Source: Ravibacter sp964559125
GTDB taxonomy: Bacteria; Bacteroidota; Bacteroidia; Cytophagales; Spirosomataceae
Direction: 5' to 3'
Assembly: GCA_964559125.1 (NCBI GenBank)
Contig: CAZLGW010000015.1
Span: forward strand, 1-64,000
DNA length: 64,000 nucleotides
Position 1 is the first letter of the stretch, and each line of letters begins with the position of its first letter. The notes beneath the pieces were generated by a model. It saw only the letters and a program-made list of their open reading frames with translations. It searched no databases and had not been told where the DNA came from. This document shows positions 62,280 through 64,000 of this stretch, one piece after another. The translations under genes were made by a program, and so were the position numbers.

Positions 62280-64000
62280 TTAATATCCAGGGTTTTGTGT
62301 TAGTTGAGGGGCTCTGTTGATTTCCTGTATCTCAATGGGAATCCAATAGATTTTTTTACTAAATGCTCTGTTGGGGGCTGCATTAATCTGGCGCCATGTT
62401 GTGGTAGTCTGACCGTCTTCTTTCGTTTCCACTATTTCTACACCGTATAGCCGCTTTCCGAATTCTTCTTCCAGATCTTTCCACCTCCTCAGATCAAACC
62501 AGGCAGTATTTTCGCCAAACAACTCCACGTAGCGTTCATATTTTAAGGCTTTCCTGATATCTCCCGTGAAATCGGGAAGTCCGCTGCGTTTCCTGATGAG
62601 GTTGATATATGCTGCAGCTTCTGATAGCTCATCCAGTTCAATGCAAGCCTCGGCATAGTTCAATATTACTTCGGCAAAACGCATGTGAATAAAAGCATTC
62701 TCGTTGTATTCGTCCCTTCCTGAGACTTCATCATCCATAAACTTCTTAAGCAGGTAGCCCGTATAGTTTCCATTAGCAGGAGAGACAGGACCTTGTCTGG
62801 TATCAAGGCCATATCTTTCGCTAACGATTTTCCCTCCTTCGATAACAATACGCGTCCTCCTATCGTAGATGCCTTCAGGATCCAGAGCTGCTAGGTCGGG
62901 GAAGCGTTTTTGCCATTTGGCGCTATCATGGAGGATCGTTGCATAAAATCTTGGTTCCCGGGACTTATACGGACTTTTGTTGGTGTATTCTGATGATGTA
63001 TTGACATATTCTCCGTTTGAGTTTAGGGTAAAATGGCTAGAGAAATCGGACCCGTCTTCCATCTGGTAAAAATCTGCTACGTTACCGTAGGGTGAGTTGT
63101 TCCCCCAATTGTCAATCCCGTTCGGACCATTCCATTGATTTGTTCTGATACGTGTACCAACATCTGCTCTGTGCATTTTCCCCCAGATTACCTCTTCATT
63201 ATCGAGTGTTTTTGTTTTAAAGAACGAGAAGTAATTCAAAGCGACAGCTTCCTTATCAGGGGCGCCGAAATCGGCAAGTCGCACTGTTCCCAGCCTGATC
63301 AGTTCGAGTGAAGCAGATTTTGCTTTTTGCCACAGCGCTGCTCTGTCAGCATTCAAATATCCGACGAGTGAATTCTCTACTTCGCTGTCTGCTGTTAAGT
63401 CACTTGCCGCAAACAGGAGGATCCGGGATCTGAGGGCCATCGCGGCTTCTTTATTTGCACGTCCCATGTCGGTGTCCGACTTGAGAGGCAGTAGTTGTGC
63501 AGCATGCTGAAGGTCTTGGTCAATAAAATTGACGGTTTCTTCAAAAGTGCTCCTGGTAACCAGCGAAAAATCCTCACCCAGTTGATTGGCCGATCTGAAC
63601 AGAGGCACTCCCCCGTAGGAACGGCAAATATCAGTATAGAACAGCGCTCTTAAAAATAAAGCCTCTCCTTTCAGGATATCTGCCTGGGTCTGCATTCTTT
63701 CCCGTTCTGCACCTGAAAACGATTCGGGCAGCTTTTCTATCTTTTCCAGGAAAATATTAAGTTTCTGAATATTGGAAAAGTGGCCCCATGTTAAATGGCC
63801 TCTGGGGGCGCCGGGGCTTCCGGGAGCTATAGCTCCGGTGCAGTACTCGGGCAGTTCGGCGCCTTTATTCAGGGTGGTTTCTCCGGCAAGCACACCTGTC
63901 TGGTAACCGGGTCCCCTGCTGTTCCATCCGTATTCTACATTTGCATATACATCGTTCAGATAGTATTTGGCAAGGTTAATATCAGACCAGACAATAGGAT
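62280..64000 (-). CDS. SusD/RagB-family protein, N-terminus outside window
   Basis: The frame is open from the stop at 62280 to the right edge. It has the SusD hallmarks SDINLAKYYLNDVYANVEYG near the N-terminal side, YERYVELFGENTAWFDLRRW in the C-terminal part, and a terminal NPGY. Its SusC partner, if present, lies beyond the right edge. It is followed after 6 bp by the amidohydrolase. Confidence 0.93.
   Translation of the reverse strand, partial: PIVWSDINLAKYYLNDVYANVEYGWNSRGPGYQTGVLAGETTLNKGAELPEYCTGAIAPGSPGAPRGHLTWGHFSNIQKLNIFLEKIEKLPESFSGAERERMQTQADILKGEALFLRALFYTDICRSYGGVPLFRSANQLGEDFSLVTRSTFEETVNFIDQDLQHAAQLLPLKSDTDMGRANKEAAMALRSRILLFAASDLTADSEVENSLVGYLNADRAALWQKAKSASLELIRLGTVRLADFGAPDKEAVALNYFSFFKTKTLDNEEVIWGKMHRADVGTRIRTNQWNGPNGIDNWGNNSPYGNVADFYQMEDGSDFSSHFTLNSNGEYVNTSSEYTNKSPYKSREPRFYATILHDSAKWQKRFPDLAALDPEGIYDRRTRIVIEGGKIVSERYGLDTRQGPVSPANGNYTGYLLKKFMDDEVSGRDEYNENAFIHMRFAEVILNYAEACIELDELSEAAAYINLIRKRSGLPDFTGDIRKALKYERYVELFGENTAWFDLRRWKDLEEEFGKRLYGVEIVETKEDGQTTTTWRQINAAPNRAFSKKIYWIPIEIQEINRAPQLTQNPGY

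Overview
The window reads as a chromosomal stretch of a free-living Bacteroidota bacterium of the Cytophagales/Sphingobacteriales type. The grounds are SusC/SusD receptor pairs (one complete, one cut by the right edge), ECF sigma/FecR pairs, TAnnTTTG-type -7 promoter elements, many lipoproteins and FG-GAP or TolB-like propeller proteins, and long arrays of 800-residue FtsX/MacB-like permeases. No rRNA, tRNA, CRISPR array, phage or intact insertion sequence was seen.

Region 1 (1-12.9 kb, minus strand) is a glycan- or organic-acid-utilisation style cluster. In transcription order it holds an ECF sigma factor, a FecR anti-sigma factor, SusC, SusD, an unknown 306-residue protein, an Asp-box propeller lipoprotein, an FG-GAP propeller protein and an MFS transporter that runs off the left edge.

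Region 2 (13-40 kb, plus strand) is the most striking part. Eight paralogous ~800-residue duplicated MacB/FtsX permeases lie in five transcription units (I; II; III-IV-V; VI; VII-ATPase-VIII) with only one ABC ATPase gene. Each of the five units is preceded by two tandem 16-bp palindromes of the form TGTCCG-N4-CGGACA, 21-22 bp apart, with a GG dinucleotide, usually within TGGTATA-like sequence, 54-58 bp further on. This looks like a shared enhancer plus sigma-54-type promoter, so the array is probably one regulon. The gaps between the units hold small selfish or addiction genes in various states of decay: a DUF4143-type ATPase remnant, a PIN toxin-antitoxin pair, a 5'-truncated AAA ATPase, and a vapB gene joined to a vapC stump. 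A secreted putative glycan-active protein also lies here.

Region 3 (40-45.5 kb) holds an XRE regulator, an intact AAA ATPase with tandem palindromes in its leader, and an orphan antitoxin-like regulator. It continues with a three-gene unit of two related small exported proteins and a membrane-anchored winged-helix regulator, preceded by four helically phased TTTACAT direct repeats. A gene remnant and a HigBA toxin-antitoxin pair close the region. In all three AAA/nuclease-type ATPase loci of the window, private tandem inverted repeats sit at the 5' end of the gene.

Region 4 (45.5-53 kb, minus strand) carries an ECF sigma factor followed by a membrane-anchored protein with an outer-membrane-barrel-like end, a frameshifted small lipoprotein, a two-gene membrane protein plus alpha/beta-hydrolase unit, and the TIGR03805/TIGR03806 beta-helix plus haem-motif pair.

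Region 5 (53-64 kb) has an InlB-type repeat lipoprotein and an L,D-transpeptidase on the plus strand. On the minus strand it has a double-domain alpha/beta hydrolase, a propeller lipoprotein, an amidohydrolase and a SusD that continues past the right edge.

Functions are inferred from motifs and family knowledge by eye; no database search was run.
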